From positions 1,302,001-1,366,000 of the forward strand of contig NC_077224.1 of assembly GCF_024763615.1 (NCBI RefSeq): 64,000 nucleotides of DNA. Direction: 5' to 3'. Every line of letters begins with the position of its first letter. Positions within the stretch are counted from its first letter, which is position 1. This document shows positions 10,760 to 22,191 of the stretch, piece by piece. The DNA comes from Phlebotomus papatasi. Lineage: Eukaryota > Arthropoda > Insecta > Diptera > Psychodidae. The translations under genes and the position numbers were made by a program. The notes beneath the pieces are model-generated. The model worked only from the letters and a program-made list of their open reading frames with translations, did no database searches and had not been told where the DNA came from.

Positions 10760-11256
10760 CAGTGGCGGCCAAAATAATAGAATCACTTTGCAAAGCTTAT
10801 ATTTTTTTAACTTTTGTATTTTTTCCCAATTTCTTGATATAATTCTGCTGTAGAAATCTTCTAACTATTAGAATCGTAGAATAAGGGTTGTTTTGACCGC
10901 TAGGGGTCTCTATTTTACACAGAATACGTCAATAGTGAAATTAAGTTTGGCGAAAAGAAAAAAAATGGAAAACTGTCATTTATGGTTTCTAAATAAGGCT
11001 CGATTTATGCGATTTATAGATCACATTCTAATTTAAATAAAAGTGGTAATATTGCGTTGTTCAAACCAAATTTCACTATTGATGTATTGTGTGAAAAACA
11101 GAGACCTCTAGCGGCCAAAACAACATTTATTTGACGTAAGGTAATTATTTGAACATTTCTATGTCCAAATTATTTCAACGAATTGGAATAAACAAAAATG
11201 CTCATGGTAAAATAGTGGCCTTTGCGGAGCTGATTCTATTATTATGGCCGCCACTG
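10760..11256. mobile_element. H: Tc1-like foldback element
   Basis: Termini CAGTGGCGGCCAAAATAATA and inverse TATTATGGCCGCCACTG. The halves are inverted throughout (for example GACCGCTAGGGGTCTCT and AGAGACCTCTAGCGGCC). The right flank is TA; the left flank has drifted to CA. No transposase. Confidence 0.75.
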
Positions 11257-11422
11257 TATAAGCATGCTGCAAAGTTGTACATCCCATATTGGAAGAATGT
11301 GCTAAGTCCTTTGTAGACCGCCTAGGAGCGCCTTTCCCGTGATGTGGATGCTGATGCTCCTTCCGTGCCCTCGGAGTTTTTGGGGCAAATGCGGTGCATT
11401 TTAGTACATTATATCACAGTAA

Positions 11423-11783
11423 CGGCGTTATCACACTTGCACATTAAAATTTTAATTTGATTCACATTAATTGTCGCTTGTGAGCGTCCAAATATGTTAT
11501 TTGTGTCTTTGGATTTGGCCTGCAAAAAAAAGTTTAAATTTACCTAAAGTATAAATATTTTTCACATTAAAAAATTAATGAGAAAATCGCATTAATTTTT
11601 CGCATTAATGCTATAAATCAATTTATATCAAATTTTGCGGGCCAAGTCTACCTTTTTATCAACAAATAGATCAAATTTTGAATATAAAATGATTCAAACA
11701 CACAAATTACACATTTGGACTCTCACCAGCGACAATTAATGTGAATCATATTAAAATTTTAATGTGCAAGTGTGATAACACAG
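11423..11783. mobile_element. B1: PIF/Harbinger-like MITE, internally deleted
   Basis: Long inverted ends start CGGCGTTATCACACTTGCAC and close with GATAACACAG. Flanks are TAA on both sides. It lacks the AGTCACTTAATATTTGGGG block found in B2-B4, so it is about 45 bp shorter. Confidence 0.8.
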
Positions 11784-11789
11784 TAAAAA

Positions 11790-11915
11790 TGTCTTTTTCT
11801 AGACATTGAGTTGCTTGCACCGGGCGGGATTCGAACTCACTGAGAGTCGAACCATGAGATCTCATTCGCTCAAAACTCAACGGTCTTGCCTATTGCGCCA
11901 CTGAGATCCCCAAAA
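11790..11915 (-). repeat. tRNA-derived sequence (SINE-like)
   Basis: On the minus strand it reads GTGGCGCAATAGGCAAG (box A-like) and later GAGTTCGAATCCC (box B). A second TTCGA lies between them. The long insertion between the boxes and poor stems argue for a tRNA-derived repeat rather than a functional tRNA. It abuts the right end of B1. Confidence 0.5.
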
Positions 11916-11919
11916 CCGA

Positions 11920-13540
11920 TATTAGAAAACTCTAGTTCTTCATGCAATCTTTCAGCGAATCTTACTTGTTGACTGCAAACACAATGAGATGTGATTCTGA
12001 CCTATTAGGCCTTTGCTCCATTGCTAATTGATTCTCAGCTAATCCCAGTATTGGCATTGAAATTCCTTGCCCCAGAAGTTCCCACAACAAATTTGCTACG
12101 GCCTCTTGACTCTTGAGTATCCTTTTGGTGTACGTTCTTTTTTTCCCTCCTGCTTCTTTTCCGATGTACGTCTCTTGGGAGAATGTCTTTCGATGACTCT
12201 CAGCAATACTCTTCTTAGTTTTGATTATTGTACTCAATTGAATTCGACATCTGCGCGCTTCTTTATAAATACATACGGCAACAATGAAGACACACTCTCA
12301 TACTTATGGATGGAATTGGTCGGTTGATCGTGCCTGTAAATTTTGTGTAATATTCAATTGCCGGAGATTGACTTGAAGTGGTTTTGACTGTGTCATCTTT
12401 TCTTCTCAATGATGTGGCTTCTCCACTATTGTGATGCCTCTGACTTATTGTGAGGCAATTGAATATGAGAAGATACCCATAGAACAACAAAACATAGAAT
12501 TAAAATTAATTTTTAATCATTTCATAATGGCCCCTCTTTAAGTGATTATATCGGTGTGAAATTAAAAAATTGGGTCAACAAGTTTTTTGAAGAATGAAAA
12601 GGAGTAATTAGCTTCCCGTGGTTTTTTTCTTAGATTGGGCTTGGGTGGCATAGTTTTTGAAGCAATCAGATGAATTAATTTTGCCGGATAAGAGGTCAAT
12701 TGGGATGGGTTTTGAAATGAGGATGCCACTGCTTGAAATCTTCTCCCTGTTTTTTTCTTTGCCATCTCCGTCACAAATTGTCGGGCGTATCTTTTTTTTG
12801 TCTTTTTATAACAACTCACAATTTTTGCCCAGATGACCTCTTCTCTTCCCCCAATAACACAAGTCGCAATTTTTTATGTCATCCTTGGAGTAATTTCATG
12901 CAAAAGTGCGGTTTTTTCTTATGCTCAAGTTGTTTGGAGTTAAAAATGTGAGTTGATGTCTTTTTTCGAGGGTGAGGCTTTGTTTTATTAAAATAAATAC
13001 ATTTGTTTGTCCATCTCTCACATATCAGCACCGTCTAAATTGGATAATCTGTTCGCTAACTCCTTTTGTGTGCCATCATTTGAGTTAAGTTGCATTTTAG
13101 ATTGTTGATGTAGCGTATGCATTGTTGGAAACTTAAATTAAAAGCGAGCTTGTGAAATTTATTTTATTAAACTCCTTCCATTTTCCCTGCAATTCACTGA
13201 GCAGCACAATAAACTCTTGGGTATTTCACTGAATACCGTGTGTTATTGCTGTCAAGTCCCACACTTTGAAAAGGCATTTGCAAGTTGAGAAAGAATTTTT
13301 TTTTAATTTTTAATAAAGTTCTATGGGCATAATGTGCAGTATTTGATATCGATCGGTCGATATAAAATAACTCAAAATAGGGCTGATAATTTTAAAGCTT
13401 GACAGAGATATTTAATTGTAGTCAAATTCGTAAAAAGTTTATCAAAAACGGAGTTTTCTAAATTTTTAATTGAAGTTGTGAACACAATCACAACCCAAGT
13501 AGCACTGTATGATTAGAGGCACAGATTCCAAATTCCAGTC
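11920..13540. other. Transposon-poor island on the slp 3' side
   Basis: No transposon ends. A 91-codon minus-strand frame (11962-12237) and an overlapping plus-strand frame are open together, which is more likely composition than coding. No product recognised. A candidate place for regulatory or conserved sequence. Confidence 0.35.
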
Positions 13541-13544
13541 ACAG

Positions 13545-13975
13545 GTACCAAGTTCCGGCCAGCTTGCAAATCCGGACACCTTTTTTAATTCCTCGTATTT
13601 CCATGAATTTTTAGTTCTTACATACTCTAGAGATTATACAAGTCAAAAAAAAAAAAAAAAACAACAAAAAATGTAACTTCGATAAACGAGATGTGAAAAA
13701 AAAACATTGAAAAAATTCCCGAAGGGTAAGGAACTATGAGAATGAAGGTGGCCGAAATAGGCCACCAAAGCTATGTATACATTTTTATTCATTTTAAAAG
13801 ATATTAAGAATGATTTTAGAGAAAATACAGACGATTAACTGTCTACAAGGTTCCAAGCAACACTCTTTAAGAAGAAGGAATAAAAAATTCAATTTATATT
13901 AAAAAAAACTACATATCAAACTTGAGACTTTGGCGCTTGCATGCGACTACGCCGAATTTTGGCACACTCACCCTA
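13545..13975 (-). mobile_element. F1: family F element, inverted
   Basis: Runs from the degraded end TTCCGGCCAGCTTGCAAAT to GCCGAATTTTGGCACACTCA then CCCTA. The internal order is the reverse complement of F4. A poly-A run interrupts it near 13646. Confidence 0.7.
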
Positions 13976-14120
13976 TGCTACGTCAACAGAAGGACTAAAA
14001 TTTCATTCCGTTTTTACGTTATGGTGACCATTTATTATAATCTGGTAATCTTAGGGAACTATTTCCTCTTCAATAGTGTTTTTTTCGCGTATTTGTGACA
14101 GGCTTACCTGCGAATTTTAA

Positions 14121-14252
14121 AACTTTAAGGACGATGGGACACTGGTGTCACAATTTTTTTCTACGGCCTTCTAAAATTATATTGCTCTATAAGAAGTCAG
14201 AAAAAGTAATGTTTTTTTACCATCAATTTTTAATCATCTCGTCCTTAAAGGG
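14121..14252. mobile_element. Short piggyBac-like MITE
   Basis: Ends AACTTTAAGGACGA and TCGTCCTTAAAGGG, flanked by TTAA on both sides (14117-14120, 14253-14256). An internal GGACACTGGTGTC echoes the same position in the element at 56137. 132 bp. Confidence 0.75.
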
Positions 14253-14265
14253 TTAAACAACAATA

Positions 14266-14586
14266 CAGTGGAGCCTCGCTATAGTTCATTTGGTTCCAGA
14301 TTTGACACTTGGGTCGCACTATAGTCCATGTCATTTTTTAAAATTATCAACGACTTTTAGTATTGAAATTGCTCGATGGCTTCCACTTTCTTTGCGATTG
14401 TGGTACTTGTCCTCGCTCTCTTCATTATGGATCACAATTATCACAACTACTCAATTAAATTTGCCAAAAATATTGAAATAATTATGACAACATTTCATGT
14501 CGCGTACTAAAAAACATAACCTAACTTAAAATCAGTGTTTTGAAATCAACGATCGATAAATTGTAGCCTATAGCGGGGTTCTATTG
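14266..14586. mobile_element. G1: pogo/Tigger-like MITE
   Basis: Ends CAGTGGAGCCTCGCTATAG and CTATAGCGGGGTTCTATTG, flanked by TA on both sides. It shares its interior with G2 in the opposite orientation. No transposase. Confidence 0.8.
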
Positions 14587-14589
14587 TAA

Positions 14590-15420
14590 TTCGCTGGAAA
14601 ACCGATTGTATTATTGGTAGCATTGGTCTCACCGACTTTTCTTGACATATTAATTACACAAATAGCAATTTTAAAGATGATTACCGTTGAAAGAAATAGA
14701 GAAATTTATGTAGAACGTATAGTAGAAAACGAAAGAAAATGTGAAGAATTGTTGAGAAAAGTGTCTAGCACTTGACGTGTTCATTCAAAGTACGTACGCC
14801 GATTTCGTACCCATACGAAAGAGAGGGACGCCAAATGCACTGTTTTTGGCGCGTCATTTTTCGCACGAAAAATACCGCCGCGTCGTTTGGAGTCGCTTTT
14901 TTTACTGCATGGAAGAGTAAATTTTAGAACCGTAAAATAACAAATATAGGGTAAAGTAGTACAAGTTGGACAATGGTACAATTTGGACAATGCTCGGACT
15001 AAAATACGACTAATTTTTTAGATTCCAAATAGGAGTAATTTTGTACACCAAAAACCAGTCATTTTTCAGTCATTTCAAGTTGTTGAATTTGGAATTGTTG
15101 AATTTAAAAATAGTTGAACTTTTGTGTGTAAACTCAAAATTTTTTTAATTTTCACTTCATTTCGTTTATTTTAGTCTTTTTTGCCTCTTTAAACATTTGT
15201 AATGTTTTTTCCTGTACTCGAGATCCTTCTTAATGCGAGATAATTACATCTGATGATTGGATCTTCACGATATACTTTTTATACATATAAATATTTGATG
15301 TTCTATATGACTTTTGCCCAATGGAAAGCATCTCGTCTGAAGTATATATCTTAAATGGAAGTTCAACAATTTTTACACAACTTTTGTTTAAAAATTCAAT
15401 GACTTTGGTTGAAATACACA
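14590..15420. other. No gene; possible lone element end at 14946
   Basis: TAGGGTAAAGTAGTACAAG at 14946 looks like a family F/C-style terminus, with the phrase TTTGGACAATG repeated just inside, but no opposite end was found. The remainder is AT-rich without recognisable coding. Confidence 0.35.
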
Positions 15421-15980
15421 AGGCTTCACACTATAATAGTACGAAAAATTATGACCAAACTATAATAGTGGTAATTTTTGATCATGTGACAAAAAATACC
15501 ATAAAGTTGTGTATTTTTTCACACTATAATAATGTGAAAAACTGTAATCATACTATAATAGTGGTAATTTTTATAATTTTTCAAGAATTTTAAATCACAA
15601 AACATTGTTGAAAATTTTTTATGACTATAATAGTAAGAAATTTTACACAGATCGCAATTAAATAATTAATTTATCCGATTTCACATTATTTCAATATTAA
15701 AATCTTACACATTTTCAAATTAAACAACGTTGTTAAAAATTTTTCAACTATAATAGTGGTAATTTTCAATCACGTGACAATAAATTATCTGAAGAAGTTG
15801 ACGGGAGACCGGACGGAGTGGAGGCGGGTTGTGAGTGAGGCCAAGGTCCTAAATGGACTGTAGCGCTAATTTGATGATGATGATGATGACAATAAATTAC
15901 CAAATTATTGTGCATTTTTTAAACATTTTTAAATTAAAGAACTAAAATGGTTGATTTTGCACTATATTATAGTAGTAAAA
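15421..15980. repeat. Degenerate tandem repeat with ACTATAATAGTGGTAATTTT units
   Basis: The phrase ACTATAATAGTGGTAATTTT (or close variants) recurs at about 15461, 15552 and 15747, with related ACTATAATAGT phrases between. The unit is irregular at roughly 90-110 bp. A short retroelement tail is inserted at 15788. Confidence 0.6.
15788..15886 (+). mobile_element. RTE-like non-LTR retrotransposon 3' tail with 13-bp target duplication
   Basis: One frame reads TGDRTEWRRVVSEAKVLNGL then TAG (15801-15863), matching the usual last residues of RTE-type reverse transcriptase proteins as I know them. It ends in (GAT)n. TGACAATAAATTA flanks it at 15775-15787 and 15887-15899. It is a 99-bp, heavily 5'-truncated but recent-looking insertion. 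Confidence 0.8.
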
Positions 15981-16152
15981 TTTTACACATTTTTTAACTT
16001 TGTAGATGCGACTGATGTTTGGCTCATCCAACATCGCCAATACCAATACTTAAAAGATAAGTCTTTGGGAGGTTCTCCCTTAGGAAGTCTAACAATTTTC
16101 TTGACTGTTTCCCACTTTTCGTTATATGATTCAAGGTTTTAAAATATGACTA

Positions 16153-16679
16153 CCCAGCACGAACAGTTAGATAATTGCAGCTAAGAGCATTTTAGGTGTG
16201 ATTCCTTCTAATCACACCTATTTAGCATATTTTTGCTGAGTGGATCAGCAAATATATGCTGGCCGATTAGCAGTTCTCGAACACAAAGTGCTCATCAAAT
16301 ATATATGAAAATGGTACTGCCTCGCGCTGAATTCAGCTGCAAATATATATATTTTCCAGGGGCCCATCAAGCCTAATAAAAAGTGAAGCTATTTTTCACT
16401 TTTCCTTGTAAAATTTTTGCAGATATTGCACCGCGACTTGAACAAATTTCTTCGTAGTTTTTGTATTATTTCGGCGAACATTATGAAATATGTATTTTTA
16501 GATAGTTTTTAACGCACGATTTCGAAATATATTAGACTGATAAGTCAATTCTCTTCAGAAAAAAACTTGCCAATAGTCTTCAGTGCCTCTATGCAAAAAC
16601 GTATGGAAAAATGAAATCTCGAGAGGCCCCTGATATTTTCAGCTGAATTGATATCGGTTGTTATTTAGTGCTCGCTGGG
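16153..16679. mobile_element. Q: CCCAGC-ended TA-flanked element
   Basis: Starts CCCAGCACGAACAG and ends AGTGCTCGCTGGG, flanked by TA on both sides. The inverted ends are short. An internal hairpin AGGTGTGATT/AATCACACCT lies at 16193-16219. Confidence 0.55.
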
Positions 16680-17803
16680 TAATTAATACATCAAACTTAC
16701 CAAAAATTTACTAGTTTTTGCTACTTGGGAATTTTCTGCTTCAGTTTCATTTCCTTAATCATTTTTCTTGGTGGAGGCCCCACAAACTGCACTCTACTAT
16801 TTCAAAGTGAAGTTAGTATATCTCCAATCCACCTACTGATTGGTGATTAAAGTCAATGAAGTGTGGTGGTCATCATAAGCAAACAATCCACCCACATTCG
16901 ATTTGTGTATCAAGTGGAGAAATTTTTGTGATAGTCAATGAAGATGATGTGTCTCAAACACATGGACGCATGATGATCAAATGCCTTCATTCACCAAGTC
17001 CCATTCTCGTCAATTAAACTCACCCAAGTCACTACAAAATACATTACCACATCTTTCTCCAACTCTCGACCAAGATGCGCTCTGAAGAAATCTTTGGTGA
17101 ACGGAAATGAGTTCAAATTAATTGTCCTCTGTACACATTTAATGCCATTTATTGTGGTGATAATTAATTCACTACTCTCTTTACTAACATAATTTGACTT
17201 TTCTCTGGCCATGAATGAACATTGGCACTTCTACAAGAGATTTTCCATGGTATAACAACAACACATTCTTAGTCAAATGCTCTTTCTGACACTCTCTCTC
17301 TCTACTCCAGGCTCTTTAACAATGATTCATGTTAGTTAGTACACTTCACAGAGGGGTTACATAGTCAAGATCAAAAGTACCAACAATTAGTGCGTGTTAA
17401 TTTTCATTAACATAACAGAGTTGTTATCTATTTTCTTCCAGCATAGTGAAGGCATTTTGACTAGAAGATTTGATGCCATACACAGGGAGAATTTTGTGGC
17501 AATATAGGAAAACGTATAACGTGTTTAAATGCTTAATGGGGTAATTTGCGTGATTTAGGCGTATTAGCAAAGTGTGCACATAAACAAGACGAATTAACAC
17601 TTGAAGGAGTTACGATAGCATAAATAGAATTTAATGCTTGACATAAACACTCTTTAATAACTGAAAATTGTTGGATGCTTGGTGAATTTATGAAGTATGA
17701 AAATTATGTGGAAAAGTTATATAACAAAATTCACTATTCTTCTGTCAGTGAAAAAGTTTTTAGTTTACTTCTTAAATCATAGGGGAGAGTGCAATAAGTT
17801 CAC
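16680..17803. other. Transposon-free island on the slp 3' side
   Basis: No transposon ends. Contains motifs such as GCAAACAATCCACCC (forkhead-like) and GATAATTAATTCA (homeodomain-like). A 73-codon minus-strand frame at 16991-17212 is not recognisable. Confidence 0.35.
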
Positions 17804-18003
17804 TACACTGAAAGAAATCAGAAAAAGTTAAAATAAGATTCCGGAAATGTTAATTTTACCCTGCAGTTTTGATCCAGTTTTTGCCCTTTTTAGGTGTATT
17901 GGGGGTTAAAATTACCCTTCTTTCATGTTAATTTTACCCTTAAAAAGGTGTAAAATTAACATTAAAAAATTTTGATATATTTTTACACCTAAGAAGTGTT
18001 GAA
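17804..18003. mobile_element. A2: family A MITE, right end missing
   Basis: Starts TACACTGAAAGAAATC and follows the family A consensus to CCTAAGAAGTGTTGAAG, then stops without the closing CTCAGTGTA. Confidence 0.8.
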
Positions 18004-18011
18004 GTCTAGTC

Positions 18012-18282
18012 CCCGGCGAATGGCCTTCAAAGTTGAAGCCAATTTCTTACTTTCATAAACAAATGCGTATGGGAATTTTTCTGCACTCGTGATCGTTATG
18101 CTAAATATTTAAAAAGCGAGAAGTTTTTCCGTATTATAAGATACCTTTCCGTATGGAGGGATAAATATACTCAATTTTTGTTGAAATCATTGTTTTTCCT
18201 TGGAGCACTGTGAGCTGAGTCCGAGATCAATTTAGGAATTGGCTTCAAATAGTTCCATATAAAAAGGCCAACTTGCCAGGCG
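18012..18282. mobile_element. Possible small TIR element
   Basis: Perfect inverted copies TTGAAGCCAATT (18033-18044) and AATTGGCTTCAA (18237-18248), with weaker pairing outside them (GGCGAATGGCC and GGCCAACTTGCC). No clear target duplication. Confidence 0.4.
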
Positions 18283-18402
18283 ATTTATTAAATATTTATT
18301 ATTTTAAAAGAAAATAAGTTATTTCCTGGTCCCTGTTGCCCATATAACCGTTTAAAGAACTGTAACAATATGGAGAACCGATGTATAATCAATTTTTGGA
18401 CG

Positions 18403-18708
18403 ATAATCCAGTGTTCGTCGGGTAGGAGAGAACTAGCCCAGAATAAAAGTCTTTTCTTCCCAACGTCTTAGTTCGGTTCGGGACAGACATCCTTTCTGTC
18501 CCGACCTAAGACGTTACTCCAGATGTATTGTGACATTTTCGAGTGTGTGGAGAAAAGAGTTAATATAAATAAATGTTATTTTTTTGAATAAAAATATTTC
18601 CTTCAGCTGCAGAAGAAGAGGTGCGTAGTGCACCGAAAGTTCTGGGAAAAAACGGGGCGAAAAGACATTCTGGGCTAGTCCGCTCCCACCTGACTAACAC
18701 CGGATTAT
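18403..18708. mobile_element. Z: TIR element with a central hairpin
   Basis: Inverted ends of about 55 bp, including ATAATCCAGTGTT and GACTAGCCCAGAATG-type blocks (ACTAGCCCAGAAT at 18432, ATTCTGGGCTAGT at 18668). A strong hairpin sits at 18462-18515. No coding capacity. Confidence 0.65.
18462..18515. repeat. Strong hairpin within Z
   Basis: Arms AACGTCTTAG...GGGACAGA and TCTGTCCC...CTAAGACGTT pair almost fully with a loop of about 8 nt; the left arm carries a few extra bases in the middle. Confidence 0.6.
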
Positions 18709-18715
18709 TGTTCAA

Positions 18716-19383
18716 AATTTTTAAATTACTGTTCGATTAATATTCTTTTTAAATACAACTGAAAGATTACTCTGCCTAGTGCTACCTCTGATTAATTCTG
18801 ACCCGGTTCCCGCAACTAAGATTTCAAGTAATCTGTAAAATGCAAAAATCTGACATTTTTTCTCATCCCAAATGGAATTGTGCCTTCCCTGTATTTCAAT
18901 CAACAAGTTATCACTTGGTTTAACATTATAAGATTTTGTTTGGGTATCTTTAATGTCCTCCCTCAGCAATGAGCGAGATATTTATGAGCAATTCACGGAG
19001 GAGTTGCAGATCCCTCGGCAATTGAGTCGACCATTGAAACAGCCCCATGTACATTTGTGTGTACATACAACATTACATCCCGGAAAGGAAGACGTCTATT
19101 CATAGCATAATTTGCTCCTCATTCATAAAAATTTTTGCTCAATATTCCCCCGTCAAGTGTCAAAGGGAAGAAAGATCCGCACAGGAATGTGATATTTCCA
19201 AGAGAATAATACAAAATTCTTCACAATGCATTTTGTTTATATGTTTTCGCGTGACGGGATTTTAATTAAACAATTAATTCACACTGTGTCGCTGTTTTAG
19301 TTGTGGGTACTCTCAAAAATCGCATTCATCATTAAGCAAAGATGTAAAAAATATTTCTGGAAGGAGTCCAAATGAGCAATGTA
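18716..19383. other. No recognised gene or element
   Basis: An 82-codon minus-strand frame (18721-18969) is present but unrecognised and probably chance. Confidence 0.35.
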
Positions 19384-20137
19384 GGGTAAGTGTACCAAAT
19401 TCCGACCAGCTTGAAATTCCGGCCACCTTTTTGTTCCTCTAATTTCCATGAACTTTTAGATTTTACGATGCAAAAGATTAACAAAAAATGTAGCTTCGAC
19501 AAACGAGATGACGTGAAAAAGATATTGGAAGAATTCCCGAAGGGCAAGGAAATATGAGAATGTAAGTGGCCGAAATAGGGCACCAAAGCTATGTCTATAT
19601 TTTTATTTACAGCATTTTAAAATGTTTTAAGAATGATTAAAGAGTAAAATAAAGACGGTAAACTCTTTATATTCCAAGCAACTTTTCTTTAAAAAAAGAG
19701 AATAAAAAATCAATTTGTATTTACAGTAGAGTCTCGCTATAGGCCATCGCTCTATAGTCCACAATTTATCGACCATTGATTTCAAAACACTGATTTTAAG
19801 TTATGTTATGTTTTTTAGTATGCGACATGTATAATTATTTTAATATTTTTGGCAAACTTTATTGAGTTTGTGATAATTGTGATCCACAATGAAGAGAGCA
19901 AGGACAAGTACCACAATCGCAAAGAAAGTGGAAGCCGTCGAGCAATTTCAAATTGAAATTTTCAATACTAAAAATTGTTGATAATTTTAAAAAATTACAT
20001 GGACTATAGTGCGACCCAAGTGTCAAATTTGAAACCAAATATGGACTATAGCGAGGCTCTACTGTAAAATATTACATTTCAAACTTGACACTTTGACGCT
20101 TGCATGCAACTATGCCGAAATTTGGCACACTTGCCCT
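19384..20137 (-). mobile_element. F3: family F element, inverted, interrupted by G2
   Basis: Ends GGGTAAGTGTACCAAATTCC and TTTGGCACACTTGCCCT with TA flanks. The interior includes GAATTCCCGAAGGGCAAGGA as in F1 and F4. Interrupted at 19724-20064. Confidence 0.8.
19724..20064. mobile_element. G2: pogo/Tigger-like MITE nested in F3
   Basis: CAGTAGAGTCTCGCTATAG to GCGAGGCTCTACTG, flanked by TA. F3 sequence resumes on both sides, so G2 is the younger insertion. Confidence 0.8.
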
Positions 20138-21030
20138 ATCTGGCACAAAATTGAAGTGTATTAAAATTCTGTGATTGCGAGCATAAAATTTTATTATAAT
20201 GCTCAGGAATACCGGAGTTGAAGGATTTTTTGCTTTCTTTTTTCGTGTTTGAGGGTGAATCCTTAGAAACCACATTGAGAGGTGATTTGACGAAAGAATA
20301 GTAAGATCCCGTAATGGTTTTAAAGGGAAATCAGCAGATAGTCCAAGAGAATTTTATTTTTGTGAGGAAGCCAACAATAGAGCCATAAAGTAAATATTTA
20401 CACAAATGTTTAAGCTGTTTCTTCGCACTAGGAGTCAAGACCAGATACACTATAGAGAGACCGTGGAATTCCAAAAAAACGGAAAAAGAAAAACGAGCAG
20501 AGAATTGGAAGAGAAATGCGGAAAATGAAGAGTAAAAAGACGAAAGTTTCATTTTTTCAATCAATTTTTTTAAAAGATTTTTTTGATTTTATAATTTCTT
20601 TATACACTATTTACATTGCGTTAGCGAATGATTAAACATTATGATTCCTACTTGTAGTTATTTACAGGTTTTGGTAGTTTAAACTAATAACACATATTTC
20701 AGGCAATGATAAATAATTAATTTTCATTTTAACCTTTGTCATAGATGGTTTTTCTTTTTGAATGTTTCACCGAAGAAAACAATACTTGAGGGGAATTTTT
20801 GTGATCATTATACATAAGTTAAGATTAATTGCAAGCAAATAGCATTGCAAATTGTCCTTTGGATTACAATCCAACGAAGGAAAAAAACTAATGACTTCAC
20901 ACAAAATTTCTCTCTTTAAAAAGTCTTTGTCTATTTGCACTAATGAGAGTAAAATTCTCCGAAATTGGAGACTTACATAATCGAGTGGAATGAGGCAGAT
21001 TATCACTCAAGGTACACACTGTCGTACGAT
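20138..21030. other. slp 3' flank, repeat-free
   Basis: The region between the slp stop and transposon F3 is probably the 3' UTR plus flank. Open frames on the minus strand here are short and AT-driven. No transposon end is seen. Confidence 0.4.
20353..20358 (-). terminator. Candidate slp polyadenylation signal
   Basis: AATAAA on the minus strand, about 670 bp after the slp stop codon, with no transposon between. Several weaker AT-rich variants exist nearer the stop, so the real cleavage site may differ. Confidence 0.25.
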
Positions 21031-22191
21031 TCAACTGTGCCGCGAGACAACGGTGATGGGCTTGAAGATGGGCGACGGATTCTGATGCGTGGGACTCGAT
21101 GATGACGTATGTGGTGGGATTTGAGGCGGGTTCGGTGGACTGAGCTGGGGCAGAGATGGCGGCAATGAAGGTGGTGGATGGTGCTGAAGTTGCTGGGCTG
21201 CAGCATGTTGTTGCAATAGCTGTTGGTACTGAAGTCTTTGGTACAGCTCGGCAGATGATGTTGGGGGTGATTGGGTGGTTAGTAGTCTCTCCATCCCAAA
21301 GCCAGAAGCGGCAGGGAAAGGCAGTGAGAGTGGTAGAGTTGGTGGTTTGGGTGCTAGGCTCGGTGTGTAGGGCCCGTACCTCGTATACATTGAGGCCAAG
21401 AGAGCTGGAGCCGCAGCTGCAGCGGCGGCTGCGTGCTGAGGATACAGGAACTGTCCAAATTGCGGGTAGCCTAGGGCAGCGGCGGGAAATATAGGTCCGA
21501 CTAGAGATCTCTTGAAAGCAGCCAAACGTGATCTAGAAGCTGCTGTTGTGCGTCGTCTAAGTTTACCCGTTGATCCTCCGATGAAGACATCTTCGGCCGA
21601 TGGATCCAGCATCCAGTAGTTCCCTTTGCCGGGATCATCATAGTGGCGAGGCACTTTAACAAAGCACTTATTGAGGCTTAGGTTGTGTCGTATGGAGTTC
21701 TGCCAACCTTGTTTGTTATCCCGGTAGTAAGGGAAGTTCTTCATGATGTACTCGTAGATGCCGTTGAGGGTGAGTCTCTTTTCCGGACTCTGTCGGATAG
21801 CCATCATGATGAGGGCATTGTAGGAATAAGGTGGTTTCTCATTGCCTTTCTTCTCATTACCAGTACTTGCACTTTCATCGTCTTTGGACGATGGACTAGA
21901 CGTTCCATTTTCACTCCTAATCTCATCCTTAATACGGGCACCATTTGAGCAATCCATGGGAGGTGGGGTACCCGTAACGTCAAGATCACTCTCAGTATCC
22001 GTGAGATCCTGTTCCGATCCCATTGGGGAGTGGTAGGGTGTAGGGCTGGGTGTTGATGTAGGTGATGCGTCCTCCAGGGTCTCCGGCAGGATGGCATTGA
22101 TGGAGAAGCTGGACTTCAGCGGAGCACGAGCCATACCAAATACAGTTTGGGCGTTCATAATCGACGGCGGTGGTGGTTCCACTTTGATCAT
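21031..22191 (-). CDS. slp: Sloppy-paired forkhead (FoxG) transcription factor, single exon
   Basis: The gene encodes a 386-residue nuclear DNA-binding protein without introns. Residues 29-37 (FSINAILPE) form an eh1 motif of the type that recruits the Groucho corepressor. A serine/proline/acidic linker follows. The forkhead domain starts at EKPPYSYNALIMMAIRQSPE (118) and runs to about 212, with recognition helix NSIRHNLSLNKCF at 165-177. The extension after the wing, FIGGSTGKLRRRTTAASRSR (203-222), and the FGQF motif after it mark the Slp/FoxG group rather than other Fox classes. The C-terminal part has eight alanines (254-261), then Gln- and Pro-rich stretches, ending FKPITVVSRHS. In Drosophila slp1 and slp2 are segmentation genes of the pair-rule/segment-polarity level that also act in neuroblasts; a similar role here is inferred. 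Only one copy lies in the window. The chosen ATG is the first in frame after upstream stops. The coding part is much richer in G+C than its surroundings. Whether it matches slp1 or slp2 cannot be told; a single ancestral slp is plausible. Confidence 0.96.
   Translation of the reverse strand: MIKVEPPPPSIMNAQTVFGMARAPLKSSFSINAILPETLEDASPTSTPSPTPYHSPMGSEQDLTDTESDLDVTGTPPPMDCSNGARIKDEIRSENGTSSPSSKDDESASTGNEKKGNEKPPYSYNALIMMAIRQSPEKRLTLNGIYEYIMKNFPYYRDNKQGWQNSIRHNLSLNKCFVKVPRHYDDPGKGNYWMLDPSAEDVFIGGSTGKLRRRTTAASRSRLAAFKRSLVGPIFPAAALGYPQFGQFLYPQHAAAAAAAAPALLASMYTRYGPYTPSLAPKPPTLPLSLPFPAASGFGMERLLTTQSPPTSSAELYQRLQYQQLLQQHAAAQQLQHHPPPSLPPSLPQLSPPNPPQIPPHTSSSSPTHQNPSPIFKPITVVSRHS

Noticed and set aside
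11826..11901. Functional tRNA gene on the minus strand
   Set aside because: The distance between boxes and the extra TTCGA copy do not fit a cloverleaf; treated as tRNA-derived.
15421..15980. CRISPR-like array of repeated ACTATAATAGT words
   Set aside because: The words differ in spacing and sequence, the host is an animal, and the pattern is that of a decayed tandem repeat.
21156..22097. Several open frames of 62-112 codons on both strands overlapping slp
   Set aside because: They are shadows of the GC-rich slp coding sequence; only the 386-residue frame has a recognisable domain.
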